This document shows, piece by piece, positions 1 to 8,134 of a stretch of DNA of 34,486 nucleotides. The notes under the pieces were generated by a model. The model did no database searches and had not been told where the DNA came from. It saw nothing but the letters and a program-made list of their open reading frames with translations. Position 1 is the stretch's first letter. Each line of letters begins with the position of its first letter. The position numbers and the translations under genes are program-made. Origin of the DNA: Lachnospiraceae bacterium AC3007 (GTDB taxonomy: Bacteria; Bacillota; Clostridia; Lachnospirales; Lachnospiraceae); NCBI GenBank assembly GCA_000621405.1, contig JHYK01000028.1:1-34486 (forward strand), written 5' to 3'.

Positions 1-15
1 TATAAACGTCAACTA

Positions 16-76
16 GAAAGTGAGCCACGCGCTGATTTCATTTTGAGCCACTTGTGATGGCTTGAAAGTGAGCCAC
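16..76. repeat. IS21 left-end multiple terminal repeats
   Basis: Three copies of a TGAGCCAC-containing repeat lie between the left tip and the istB stop codon: 16-28, a variant 42-53, and 63-76. IS21-type transposases bind several such repeats at each end. They match, inverted, the two copies at the right end. Confidence 0.8.
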
Positions 77-829
77 TTACCGTTTCTGTTTCTTTGCTTG
101 TTCGAGACGGTACGACTTTCCGTTCATGTCCAGGATGTAAGACTGGAAGGTCAACCGATCCACCATGGCTGCCACCATTGCCGTGTTCTCGAACAAGGTT
201 GTCCATTCTGAGAATGGAAGGTTTGTAGTAACAATGACGCTGCCGCGCTCGCTGCGGTCAGCTATCACCTTGAAAAGCAGTTCCGACTGGTGGCGATCGA
301 AACTTACATAGCCCATTTCATCAAGGACCAGAAGATCAGCCCTTTGGATGCGTTTCTCTAAACGCCCCAAGACAAACGCATCTCGAGCTTCGGTGAGCTC
401 CGTTGAAAGAGAAGCCGCATTCTTGAATAGAACATTCATTCCCATCGAGCAGGCTTTCAGGGCAAGGCCGATAGCCATGTGGGTCTTACCTCTGCCCGGA
501 TTGCCCAACATAATCAAGTTCTTCTTCTCCTTGATGAACTGACAAGTGGCCAGTTCGTTCACAAAGAGTTGCGTGAGTTGCCCGCTATAGCGAGAAAGGT
601 CCAGTTCCTCCAAGGTCTTTGTGTAAGGAAGACCTGCCTGCTTAAGGCGTCGTCGGTTCTGATTCTCCTGACGCTGTTCGTATTCACTCTTCATCAGTGC
701 AAGGAGGAGCTTTCCAAAGTCAGCTTTAGCACCCATCTGGCGTACCAGATCCGGGTATTGAACGAATGTAGGGACCTTCAATTGCTTTGAAAGAATCCGT
801 ACCTGCTCTAGTGTAGCATCAGTTCGCAT
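77..829 (-). CDS. istB: IS21 transposition helper ATPase IstB
   Basis: AAA+/DnaA-like ATPase of 250 residues, the usual IstB length. In IS21 it helps the IstA transposase choose and capture target DNA. A Walker A motif GNPGRGKT is at residues 109-116 and a Walker B motif LLVLDE at about 166-171, followed by a conserved TTNLPFSEW segment. The start overlaps the end of istA by 11 bases, the usual translationally coupled arrangement. The stop codon lies directly beside the left terminal repeats. No frameshift or internal stop is seen, so the protein should be functional. Confidence 0.93.
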   Translation of the reverse strand: MRTDATLEQVRILSKQLKVPTFVQYPDLVRQMGAKADFGKLLLALMKSEYEQRQENQNRRRLKQAGLPYTKTLEELDLSRYSGQLTQLFVNELATCQFIKEKKNLIMLGNPGRGKTHMAIGLALKACSMGMNVLFKNAASLSTELTEARDAFVLGRLEKRIQRADLLVLDEMGYVSFDRHQSELLFKVIADRSERGSVIVTTNLPFSEWTTLFENTAMVAAMVDRLTFQSYILDMNGKSYRLEQAKKQKR

Positions 830-2189
830 TGGCCACCTCCTTTAAAAGATCATACTGTCTGAGATCTACGGTCTGGATTAGGACAGGGTCTTTGATGACC
901 GGAGGAGACTCATCGAACCTCTCTTTCAGAAAGGCAATAATCGCCTGATGGTCGGTTTGTTCTTCCTTCCATCTGGAGAGCACTTCCGGCGGGACGTTCT
1001 GTCTTACTGGTGCCGCGTTGAAGAGTGCGCGACCGCGTGTCTCCAAGAGTGGCATGTAGTGTTCCAAACGATAGCACTTCTGATGCTGACCAAAACAGCG
1101 CTCATGCGTGGCGATAAGGGAGCCGTTACAGAAAATCTCGATCTTCTCGGGATACGCTTTGATCCCAACTGTGCGCCCAACATAGGCGACCGGAACAGAG
1201 TAATCGTTCGTACGGAACCTGGCGGTTGAGAAAGCATTAACCCGGGCACTGATGCATTTGGCTGTTTCGAAGGTGTACGGTGGCAAAGGACGGAGGGATT
1301 CCTTTTCCAGTTGATACATAACAGAAACCGTATCGGGTTTACCTGGGATCTTATGCAGTTCATACTTCCTGCAGCGTTCAAGAAGTAATTCGTTCAAGTC
1401 GGATAGAGAATCTACATGAGGTACCGGGACCAGGATGTTGCGTCTAGCCCAGCCGACCAGCCCCTCCACGAGTCCTTTCTCGTGACCTTCGGCAGGATTG
1501 CAGAACAGAGCTTCAAATGCATAGTGTGCGGAAAGCTCTGTATAACCAGCTTGCTTCTTTGCATGGGAACCGAATCCGTCTTTTACGGCAACTTTGCCAT
1601 TGTCAAAGATCACTTTGGCCGGGACTCCACCGACGGTCTTAAAGATCCGAACGAATGCGTCCAGAAAACTTTCTTCATTCTGGCGGTGGTACGCGAGCAC
1701 TACCGGCCGGCAACTGTAGCACAAACGGGCGCAGAATAGATTTATCTTTTCTCTATTGCCCTTGATATATACAAACGCTTCACCCCAGTCGACCTGAAGG
1801 GCTTCTCCGGGGTCGAATTGAAGTGGAAGAAACGCAGCAGGCATAAGTTGTCTGAGCTCATGTACCTTGGCACGAATGGTGGATAAACCACCGGAAAAGC
1901 CGGTTTCTTCCACCAAACGGTCATAGATCCGCTTGGCGGTATGCCGCTGTTTCTTCAAGCCTTCTGCCTCGTCCTCATCAAGACATGACTGGATAAAGGC
2001 AATAATCTCGTCCGTGAGGACGGTCGAGACCCGTTCCGGAGTTTTCCGGACCCATGGAACCGTAGCACCTTCACAGTATTTGGCGACCGTGTTCCTTGAG
2101 ATACCTAGTGCCTTGGCGATCTTGCGCTGACTTTCGCCGGCCAGGTATCGTTTACGTATTTCGTCGTAATCTTTCATTGTGATAACCAC
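819..2189 (-). CDS. istA: IS21 transposase IstA
   Basis: DDE transposase of the IS21 family, which cuts and joins the element ends. Near the N-terminus is a helix-turn-helix (SQRKIAKALGISRNTVAKY). The catalytic core follows, with acidic residues in QVDWG (first Asp), VIFDNG (second Asp) and a downstream GLVEG Glu within NPAEGHEKGLVEG. I chose the GTG at 2189 because a GGAGGG site (2197-2202) lies 7 bases upstream, giving 456 residues. An in-frame ATG at 2222 has no ribosome site and would add 11 residues. An ATG at 2177 would remove four. The reading frame is intact. Confidence 0.9.
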   Translation of the reverse strand: MVITMKDYDEIRKRYLAGESQRKIAKALGISRNTVAKYCEGATVPWVRKTPERVSTVLTDEIIAFIQSCLDEDEAEGLKKQRHTAKRIYDRLVEETGFSGGLSTIRAKVHELRQLMPAAFLPLQFDPGEALQVDWGEAFVYIKGNREKINLFCARLCYSCRPVVLAYHRQNEESFLDAFVRIFKTVGGVPAKVIFDNGKVAVKDGFGSHAKKQAGYTELSAHYAFEALFCNPAEGHEKGLVEGLVGWARRNILVPVPHVDSLSDLNELLLERCRKYELHKIPGKPDTVSVMYQLEKESLRPLPPYTFETAKCISARVNAFSTARFRTNDYSVPVAYVGRTVGIKAYPEKIEIFCNGSLIATHERCFGQHQKCYRLEHYMPLLETRGRALFNAAPVRQNVPPEVLSRWKEEQTDHQAIIAFLKERFDESPPVIKDPVLIQTVDLRQYDLLKEVANAN

Positions 2190-2202
2190 CGCTTTTCCCT
2201 CC

Positions 2203-2224
2203 GAATGAAGATTTCTCTTCATTC
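2203..2224 (-). promoter_or_regulatory. Inverted repeat at the istA translation start
   Basis: An 8-bp perfect inverted repeat, GAATGAAG / CTTCATTC with a 6-base spacer, lies just upstream of the istA ribosome site and covers the alternative ATG at 2222. As RNA it would form a small hairpin next to the start region. Insertion sequences often use such hairpins to limit translation from read-through transcripts; that role here is inferred. Confidence 0.4.
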
Positions 2225-2238
2225 AGAGTAATGATGGG

Positions 2239-2287
2239 GTGGCTCACTTTCAAGTCAGCGTTTTGTGCCAAAGTGGCTCACTTTCAG
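2239..2287. repeat. IS21 right-end terminal repeats
   Basis: Two copies of the terminal repeat in inverted orientation (GTGGCTCACTTTCA at 2239-2252 and 2273-2286), mirroring those at the left end. The outer copy is followed by the junction with the interrupted host gene. Confidence 0.8.
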
Positions 2288-2990
2288 AGTAGCATTTATA
2301 GATGAAAGCCGAGCTCGTGATTTTAAGATCAAGTGTTCCACCCTGGGGTGTTTCTGCTATCAAGCTTACAAAATTGGATGAATAATTGCTGCTTGCAGGG
2401 TCAAGGGTTGCTGTCGTCACGTTTCCGACGGTGACTCCAGCAGTGCTCACGGTAGCAGGAGACCACAGTGTAAACTGGGATTCACCTGAGTCCGAATCAC
2501 CGGATGAATCCTTGTCTTTTGAATCATCCGATGTCTCCTTGTCTTTTGAACAATCTGATGAATCATCATTATTTGAATCATCATTATTTGAATCATCATC
2601 GCTTTCGGAACTGTCATCGCTATTTACGTTATATGTATACCAGGTAATAGAATCAGTATCAGTCCGGCTGCTTGACTGACTTGCATTGTTTCCATCAATA
2701 GTTACTCTTGTCGATTCGTCAATAACGAATTGCTCTGAATAACCTGTATCAGGATCAGCAAGAGTGTGAACATCACAGGACTCTGAAGTAATATTCTGTA
2801 CATCAACTGAATCCGGCGGATCAGATTCAAAGGATCCGGTTTCGCTGTTTATCGTGATACTTTCAACGTGTCTTCCCTCTCCACCAGCACTACCACTGTC
2901 TTCACCTTCCGCAAATGCCATCACAGTTCCGGAAAGAGTCATACATACGGCGAGTGTCACCGCCAGGATTGCCTTTATCTTTTTTCTCAT
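2250..2990 (-). CDS. Secreted Ser/Asp-rich protein, 3' end cut off by the IS21 element
   Basis: Unrecognised exported protein. It begins with a clear signal peptide: MRKKIK, a hydrophobic core, then a likely cleavage near AFAEG. Upstream is a strong ribosome site (AAGGAGG, about 10 bases before the ATG). The middle contains a low-complexity Ser/Asp/Asn/Lys linker (about residues 125-170) with DDSNN repeats, like flexible stalks of surface proteins. Another predicted extracellular segment follows. The frame then runs into the IS21 right end at about 2296, so the last 15 or so residues and the stop codon come from the element. The native C-terminus, where a sortase or other wall anchor might have been, lies beyond the left edge of the window. 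Function unknown; probably inactivated. Confidence 0.75.
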   Translation of the reverse strand: MRKKIKAILAVTLAVCMTLSGTVMAFAEGEDSGSAGGEGRHVESITINSETGSFESDPPDSVDVQNITSESCDVHTLADPDTGYSEQFVIDESTRVTIDGNNASQSSSRTDTDSITWYTYNVNSDDSSESDDDSNNDDSNNDDSSDCSKDKETSDDSKDKDSSGDSDSGESQFTLWSPATVSTAGVTVGNVTTATLDPASSNYSSNFVSLIAETPQGGTLDLKITSSAFIYKCYSESEPLWHKTLT

Positions 2991-3113
2991 ATCGTTTTAA
3001 TCCTCCTTATGCAAAATCAACAACATAACGAGTAAATCGTAAGCCTGAATTTTGAAAAATGGTAGTTCACATGAGTGCAGAAATGGAAATAATCGATGAA
3101 AAATCAAGTGATA

Positions 3114-4574
3114 TTATTTTATGGAACCATTTTGAAGGGCCATGATGAGACCGGCACGGTTTGAGACTCCTGCCTTCTCGTAGATGGATTTAATGTGATT
3201 CTGAAGGGCGCGTCGAGATATAAAGAGTTCATCCGCAATCTCCTGATTCTTGCGCTCAGACGTTACGAGCATCTTGTATACATCGACCTCTCTGGGAGTG
3301 AAGCCATGCTCCTTAGCGTACGCCTCTACCGGATCAGATGCAGCTCCTGTATCATTTTCTGTATCACCGGAGATATCAGACCTCCTGTTCTCATCCTCAC
3401 GTAGTGACATGCTCTTCGTGCTTTCCGAAAGAAGGCCTCCCGCTTTCATCATAATCATGATAAAAGCTATAAGCAGTATCTCTGTTAGAGCCGCCTGAAG
3501 CTCTGTTATTCTTGAGGTAATCTTTAACAGACCAAAGAGGATCGTTATAACTATATCAAGAATCCTACCCAGCGAGGCGATAAGGGCTCTTTGCTTAAAG
3601 GCCGGGGCGATAAATACAAACATAAGGGAATAATACGAAATAGCAGTTCCAAGCGCCAGGTAGAAAAGGGACATATGGATATAGAACTCGCCCATATCCT
3701 GCATAAGTAATGGAAGGAGTACAACAGGAAGTGCCATGCAGAGCATCACGATGGAGACAATATCTCTTCTGCCAAAGCATCCCGCCATCGCTATTAAAAG
3801 ATAACCGGCCATTATAATAAGCCTCGGCCAGTCAAAAAAAATGGTGGAGAACTTGAGATTGTTCATATGAACCTCATATAGAACAGTCGTTATAAGGATG
3901 GCAGTAACGACAGACATCAGTATGATAAGTTCTCTTTTTCCAAAATTTAAGGAAGAAACTTGCTCATCTTCTTCAAACTTGTCATTTCCCGGCAAATAAT
4001 GAATCACGGCCATACCGCATAAAATAATAAAGAGAAGAACAGGCTGATTAGAGATGATAAACTGAAACAGCCACTGCATAAGGACCGCTGTGGCTCCACC
4101 AATACCTATAATAAATGACAGCCTGGCAAACCTGTCCTTATCTCCCGGAGTGGATCCTGCAAGATGATCATATACGCTGCCTACTGAAAAACCAGTGATC
4201 AGAGCGCACAGGGGTTCAAAAACAAAAAATATCACAGGAATCCTGAAAAAGTACAAAAGGAGCATACCGGATCCAAAAGCCACCACGAGAAGACCTCCTC
4301 GTATTCTTTTTGTCTTTTCCGATATGAGATTTGTGATAAGGGCGTAGAGCAGGAATCCACAGAGCATAAAAAACTGTTGAATATAATACATGCCAAGCTG
4401 CTCATCATTGCTGCCCATGGATGCAAACCACTGATTCTGTAGAGTGTTGGCTGTCATCAACACAAAAATATATGATGAAAAAAACGTTATGGAAGTAAAC
4501 AAACGGCTCCTGCTCTCAAAGGGAGGAAAAACAACACCTGAAAAGATTATGTTCTTACCCGTGTTCCCTGACAT
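3114..4574 (-). CDS. Membrane-bound LuxR-family transcriptional regulator
   Basis: Protein of 486 residues. The first ~370 residues are a polytopic membrane region with about 10-12 hydrophobic helices, resembling a transporter-like sensor domain. A charged linker rich in Asp/Glu/Ser follows (about 385-415). The C-terminus is a LuxR/NarL helix-turn-helix (FTPREVDVYKMLV, then NQEIADELFISRRALQNHIKSIYEKAG). The layout suggests a one-component regulator that senses a membrane or extracellular signal and binds DNA directly. The start is supported by AGGAGA about 6 bases upstream of the ATG. It is transcribed away from the cytidylyltransferase gene and toward the truncated surface protein, so either neighbour could be a target. 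The ligand cannot be inferred. Confidence 0.85.
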   Translation of the reverse strand: MSGNTGKNIIFSGVVFPPFESRSRLFTSITFFSSYIFVLMTANTLQNQWFASMGSNDEQLGMYYIQQFFMLCGFLLYALITNLISEKTKRIRGGLLVVAFGSGMLLLYFFRIPVIFFVFEPLCALITGFSVGSVYDHLAGSTPGDKDRFARLSFIIGIGGATAVLMQWLFQFIISNQPVLLFIILCGMAVIHYLPGNDKFEEDEQVSSLNFGKRELIILMSVVTAILITTVLYEVHMNNLKFSTIFFDWPRLIIMAGYLLIAMAGCFGRRDIVSIVMLCMALPVVLLPLLMQDMGEFYIHMSLFYLALGTAISYYSLMFVFIAPAFKQRALIASLGRILDIVITILFGLLKITSRITELQAALTEILLIAFIMIMMKAGGLLSESTKSMSLREDENRRSDISGDTENDTGAASDPVEAYAKEHGFTPREVDVYKMLVTSERKNQEIADELFISRRALQNHIKSIYEKAGVSNRAGLIMALQNGSIK

Positions 4575-4633
4575 ATCCGTCTCCTGACATCATCCATGCA
4601 TGAAAGTGCATTGTGTTTAATCCATTGGAGTTG

Positions 4634-4662
4634 ATTATAATAATTATACCTGACTATGGCAA
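4634..4662 (-). promoter_or_regulatory. Sigma-70-type promoter for the LuxR-family gene
   Basis: On the minus strand TTGCCA (4662-4657) and a perfect TATAAT (4639-4634) are separated by 17 bases, about 60 bases upstream of the start codon at 4574. Confidence 0.6.
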
Positions 4663-4686
4663 ACATTATCCTTGTGTAGACCGGCA

Positions 4687-4715
4687 TTGACACATACAGA
4701 CGACTATTTTACGAT
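4687..4715 (+). promoter_or_regulatory. Sigma-70-type promoter for the cytidylyltransferase gene
   Basis: TTGACA (4687-4692) and TACGAT (4710-4715) with a 17-base spacer, about 40 bases before the start at 4755. It is back to back with the divergent promoter at 4634-4662, leaving a short shared region where a regulator could act on both. Confidence 0.65.
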
Positions 4716-4754
4716 GTCAGTATTGAATTTTCTGATCACAGGAGAAGCAATTGA

Positions 4755-5471
4755 ATGAACTACGCGGTTTTACTATCTGGCGGAACGGGGACGAGGATAA
4801 GTTCCGATATACCGAAGCAGTATGTGAGAGCAGGGGAATATATGATAGTTACCCGGGCTCTTAAGACTCTTACTGGATCGGGGAATATCGATTCCGTATG
4901 TATCGTTGCGGATCCCGCATGGAGAGAAGAGATAGATAAAGATATACGATCATGCGGGTTGGATGAGAGCAGGATCATCGGCTTTGCAGATCCCGGTAAG
5001 ACAAGACAGGGTTCTATCTATAATGCGCTGGAATTCATATTGGTAAATAAAAAAGATCCCACACTTGACAATGCTGCTGATGACACGGTACTGATCCACG
5101 ATGCCGCAAGGCCTATGCTGAAGCAGGAAACGATCGCACAGTGCTATGATGCGCTGCCGGGGCATGACGGCGTAATGCCTGTCCTTCCAATGAAGGATAC
5201 TGTCTACTATAGTGAAGACGGCATGGAGGTATCGAAGCTTCTTGACCGGAGCAGGATATTTGCAGGCCAGGTGCCTGAGCTTTTCAGGCTAATGCCTTAT
5301 CATGAAGCAAATAAAAAGCTTTTGCCGGACGACATACTTAGGATCAACGGCGCTTCTGAGCCTGCTGTGATGGCGGGAATGGATATCGTGATGATCCCTG
5401 GTGATGAGGGTAATTTCAAGATAACTACAGATGCAGACATGGACAGATTTCGCGAACTCGCAGGAAAATGA
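4755..5471 (+). CDS. IspD/TarI-family cytidylyltransferase
   Basis: Nucleotidyltransferase of 238 residues that should join CMP from CTP to a sugar- or polyol-phosphate. The N-terminal nucleotide-binding loop is LLSGGTGTRI followed by PKQY. VLIHDAARPM (metal and substrate region) and the C-terminal NFKITTDADMDRF are also typical of the family. IspD makes CDP-methylerythritol for isoprenoids; TarI makes CDP-ribitol for teichoic acids. The next gene is a zinc dehydrogenase, the arrangement seen for TarI-TarJ, so I favour an alditol-phosphate substrate, but IspD is not excluded. An AGGAG site precedes the start. The gap to the dehydrogenase is 13 bases, so they are likely one operon. Confidence 0.82.
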   Translation: MNYAVLLSGGTGTRISSDIPKQYVRAGEYMIVTRALKTLTGSGNIDSVCIVADPAWREEIDKDIRSCGLDESRIIGFADPGKTRQGSIYNALEFILVNKKDPTLDNAADDTVLIHDAARPMLKQETIAQCYDALPGHDGVMPVLPMKDTVYYSEDGMEVSKLLDRSRIFAGQVPELFRLMPYHEANKKLLPDDILRINGASEPAVMAGMDIVMIPGDEGNFKITTDADMDRFRELAGK

Positions 5472-5484
5472 GAGGTATGGATCT

Positions 5485-6643
5485 ATGAAGGCATGGGTGC
5501 TTCATGACATCAATGACATAAGATACGAGGACACAAGGATCCCGACGCTTAAGAGCGGAGAGGTTCTTGTTCGCGTTATGGCCGCCGGAATATGCGGCTC
5601 CGACATCCCCCCGCATATATGAGAACGGAGCTCACAGGATGCCTCTTATCCCGGGGCATGAATTCTCCGGAGCCGTGGAGACAGTAGGACCTGATGTCTC
5701 AAAGGACTGGAGCGGGAAGAGAGTGGGTATTTTTCCTCTTATTCCATGTAACAAATGCGCACCCTGCAGGAGCCATCATCCCGAAATGTGCAGGGATTAT
5801 GATTATATAGGCTCCAGGCGCGACGGCGCTTTTGCGGAATTTGTGGCAGTGCCTGAGTCAAATCTCATAGAGCTTCCCGATAATGTATCCTTTGAAGAAG
5901 CGGCCATGCTTGAGCCGATGGCTGTGGCAGTGCATGCAATGAGAAAGGGCGCAGGAGAAGACAGTTCTCAGCACGAAGACAATCCACCGCATGAAGACAA
6001 TCCATTTCATGAAAAGAACTCACCTGATGAAGACGATGCATCGCTAGAAAAAGACGCGAAGATCCTGGTCTTCGGACTTGGCACGATAGGTCTTCTCCTT
6101 ACAATGTTCCTGAAGGAGAGGGGATACAGCAGCATATTTGTTGCAGGCAACAAGGAGCCTCAAAAAGAAAAGGCAAAAGCTCTTGGTATCCCGGACGATC
6201 ATTATATCGACAGCAGATCGCAGGATGTTATTTCTTATATTAAGGATAAGGGCGGAGCAGATGTCTTCTTCGAATGTGTCGGCAGGAATGAGTGCGTATC
6301 TACCGGCATAGACTGCGCAGCACCCGGAGGAAAGATAGTCCTTGTAGGCAATCCTTATACGGACATGACTCTTCCGAGGGATACCTACTGGAAGATCTTA
6401 AGGGATCAGCTTCGGATAGAAGGCACCTGGAATTCGACATTCCTTCCGAGGAACAGCGGAAAGGAATCATCAGATGACTGGTCTTACGTGAAAAAAAGAC
6501 TGTCTGAGGGAAGGATACGGCCATCGGACCTCATCACCCAGAAGTTTCCGATAGAAGAGCTTGAAGAGGGCTTTCACATAATGCGTGACAAGACAGATTA
6601 TTACTGCAAAGTCATCATGGAAGCGGACCATTCTATGATATAA
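5485..6643 (+). pseudogene. Zinc-dependent alcohol dehydrogenase (TarJ-like), frameshifted
   Basis: Medium-chain zinc alcohol dehydrogenase split over two frames. The start at 5485 (GAGAGG ribosome site) reads MKAWVLHDIN to GICGSDIP, then hits a stop just after six C (5607-5612). Removing one C joins it to RIYENGAHRMPLIPGHEFSG and restores a 385-residue enzyme. Catalytic zinc residues Cys37 and His58-Glu59, four structural zinc cysteines (88, 91, 94, 102) and the Rossmann segment ILVFGLGTIGL are present. Residues ~156-190, between the two domains, are an odd His/Glu/Asp-rich insertion with HEDNP-like repeats. Paired with the upstream cytidylyltransferase it resembles TarJ (ribulose-5-phosphate reduction), by inference. 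The extra C could be a real mutation, phase variation or a sequencing error. Confidence 0.82.
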
Positions 6644-6686
6644 TGTCATTCGTTGAAATATTTTAAGCAATTCAAAGGAGTTTGGT

Positions 6687-8048
6687 ATGGAGGAGAAAAA
6701 GAGAGACAGCTTCGGATCCCGCATAGGATTCATTCTGGTCAGCGCGGGATGCGCGATAGGTATAGGAAATGTCTGGAAGTTTCCGTATGTCACCGGGAAT
6801 AACGGGGGCGCAGTCTTTGTGCTTTTCTATCTTGTGTTCCTTATCCTGATGGGCATCCCTGTCATGACGATGGAGCTTGCCGTGGGTCGCGCAGGAAAGA
6901 AGAGCGCTGTCATGGCCTACAAGGCGCTTGAGAAGCCGGGCAGCAAATGGCATATCCACGGATGGTTCTGTATGATAGGCTGCTATCTTCTCATGATGTA
7001 TTACACCACGGTGTCCGGCTGGATGCTGTCCTACTTCTGCAAATATGCTTCCGGAACTTTTGACGGCATCAGCGAGAACGGCATAGCGGATGTATTTACA
7101 AATATGCTTGCCGATCCTGTGGAGATGGGTATCTTCATGGCAGTGACAGTCGTAGCGGGCTTTGCGGTCCTAAGCTTCGGCGTGCAGAAGGGTCTTGAGA
7201 GGGTCACGAAGATAATGATGACAGGACTCCTTCTCCTTATCATAGTACTTGCGGTACACAGCCTGACTCTGAGCAATGCCGGCGAGGGATTGAAGTTCTA
7301 TCTGTACCCCGACTGGCAGAGAGCGAAGGAACAGGGAATAATGAATGTTATCGCCGCTGCGATGAATCAGGCTTTCTTTACATTAAGCCTTGGAGTCGGC
7401 GCGATAGAGATATTCGGAAGCTATATGTCCAGAGATAATGCCATTACCGGAGAGGCAGTAAGGATATGCGCTCTTGATACATTTGTGGCTTTGATCTCGG
7501 GCCTTATCATTTTCCCTGCCTGCTTCAGCTTCGGAGTGCAGCCGGATCAGGGGCCTTCACTCATCTTTGTGACACTTCCGAGGATCTTTAACGTGATGCC
7601 CGGAGGCAGGATCTGGGGCGCACTGTTCTTTGTGTTCATGACGTTTGCAAGTTTTTCAACTGTTACCGCAGTCTTTGAGAATCTTATAGCGTGCCTAACA
7701 GACAGCTTTAACATAAGCCGCGGCAAGGCGATAGTGTTCAATCTTATTTTCCTTCTGATAGCGAGCATCCCCTGTGTGCTGGGATACAACATCTGGAGCA
7801 GCCTCCATATCATCGGCGCGCGTGACGTGCTTGATTCGGAGGACTTCATAGTGAGCAACATACTGCTACCCTTGGGATCACTGATCTTCCTGTTATTCTG
7901 CGTGCTTAAGGCCGGCTGGGGCTATGATACTTTCCTCAAGGAGGCTAACGAGGGAACGGGCATGAAGATGAGCGCGAGATTCCTGCCGTTTTTCAAGTTC
8001 GTGCTTCCTGTTCTGATCCTTATCATATTTATAACGGGTCTTTTCTAG
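6687..8048 (+). CDS. Sodium-dependent NSS/SNF-family transporter
   Basis: Integral membrane symporter of 453 residues, the normal length for bacterial neurotransmitter:sodium symporters of the MhsT/Tyt1 type, with about 11-12 hydrophobic helices. The first helix carries the family signature GCAIGIGNVWKFPY followed by GNNGGAVF, where Na+ and the amino acid bind. Bacterial members usually import amino acids such as tryptophan, tyrosine or branched-chain residues; the substrate cannot be read here. AAAGGAG lies 6 bases upstream of the start. A TG-extended TATAAT sits at 6636-6644, overlapping the end of the dehydrogenase gene, so it may have its own promoter, though no good -35 is visible. Confidence 0.9.
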   Translation: MEEKKRDSFGSRIGFILVSAGCAIGIGNVWKFPYVTGNNGGAVFVLFYLVFLILMGIPVMTMELAVGRAGKKSAVMAYKALEKPGSKWHIHGWFCMIGCYLLMMYYTTVSGWMLSYFCKYASGTFDGISENGIADVFTNMLADPVEMGIFMAVTVVAGFAVLSFGVQKGLERVTKIMMTGLLLLIIVLAVHSLTLSNAGEGLKFYLYPDWQRAKEQGIMNVIAAAMNQAFFTLSLGVGAIEIFGSYMSRDNAITGEAVRICALDTFVALISGLIIFPACFSFGVQPDQGPSLIFVTLPRIFNVMPGGRIWGALFFVFMTFASFSTVTAVFENLIACLTDSFNISRGKAIVFNLIFLLIASIPCVLGYNIWSSLHIIGARDVLDSEDFIVSNILLPLGSLIFLLFCVLKAGWGYDTFLKEANEGTGMKMSARFLPFFKFVLPVLILIIFITGLF

Positions 8049-8134
8049 GATGAGATAGAGCACGGCATTTCGGTATCACGCCGATCCATGGTAAAATAGC
8101 CGGTATAAAACGAACCGGAAAAAGGAGTAAATAA

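Larger units (their letters stand above)
5..2296 (-). mobile_element. IS21-family insertion sequence (istA-istB)
   Basis: A complete-looking IS21-family element with both transposition genes on the minus strand and the several short terminal repeats typical of the family. The motif TGAGCCAC, usually as GAAAGTGAGCCAC, occurs three times at the left end (16-28, a variant at 42-53, 63-76) and twice inverted at the right end (2239-2253, 2273-2287). The exact ends are uncertain. The bases TATA lie at 1-4 and again at 2297-2300 in direct orientation, which fits a 4-bp target duplication and gives ends at about 5 and 2296. The left flank is too short in this window to be sure. The element sits inside a host gene read on the minus strand. 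Confidence 0.85.

Noticed and set aside
2386-2679. Plus-strand Ser/Glu/Leu-rich open frame
   Set aside because: It is the complement of the Ser/Asp repeat region of the truncated secreted protein, which has a signal peptide and ribosome site on the other strand.
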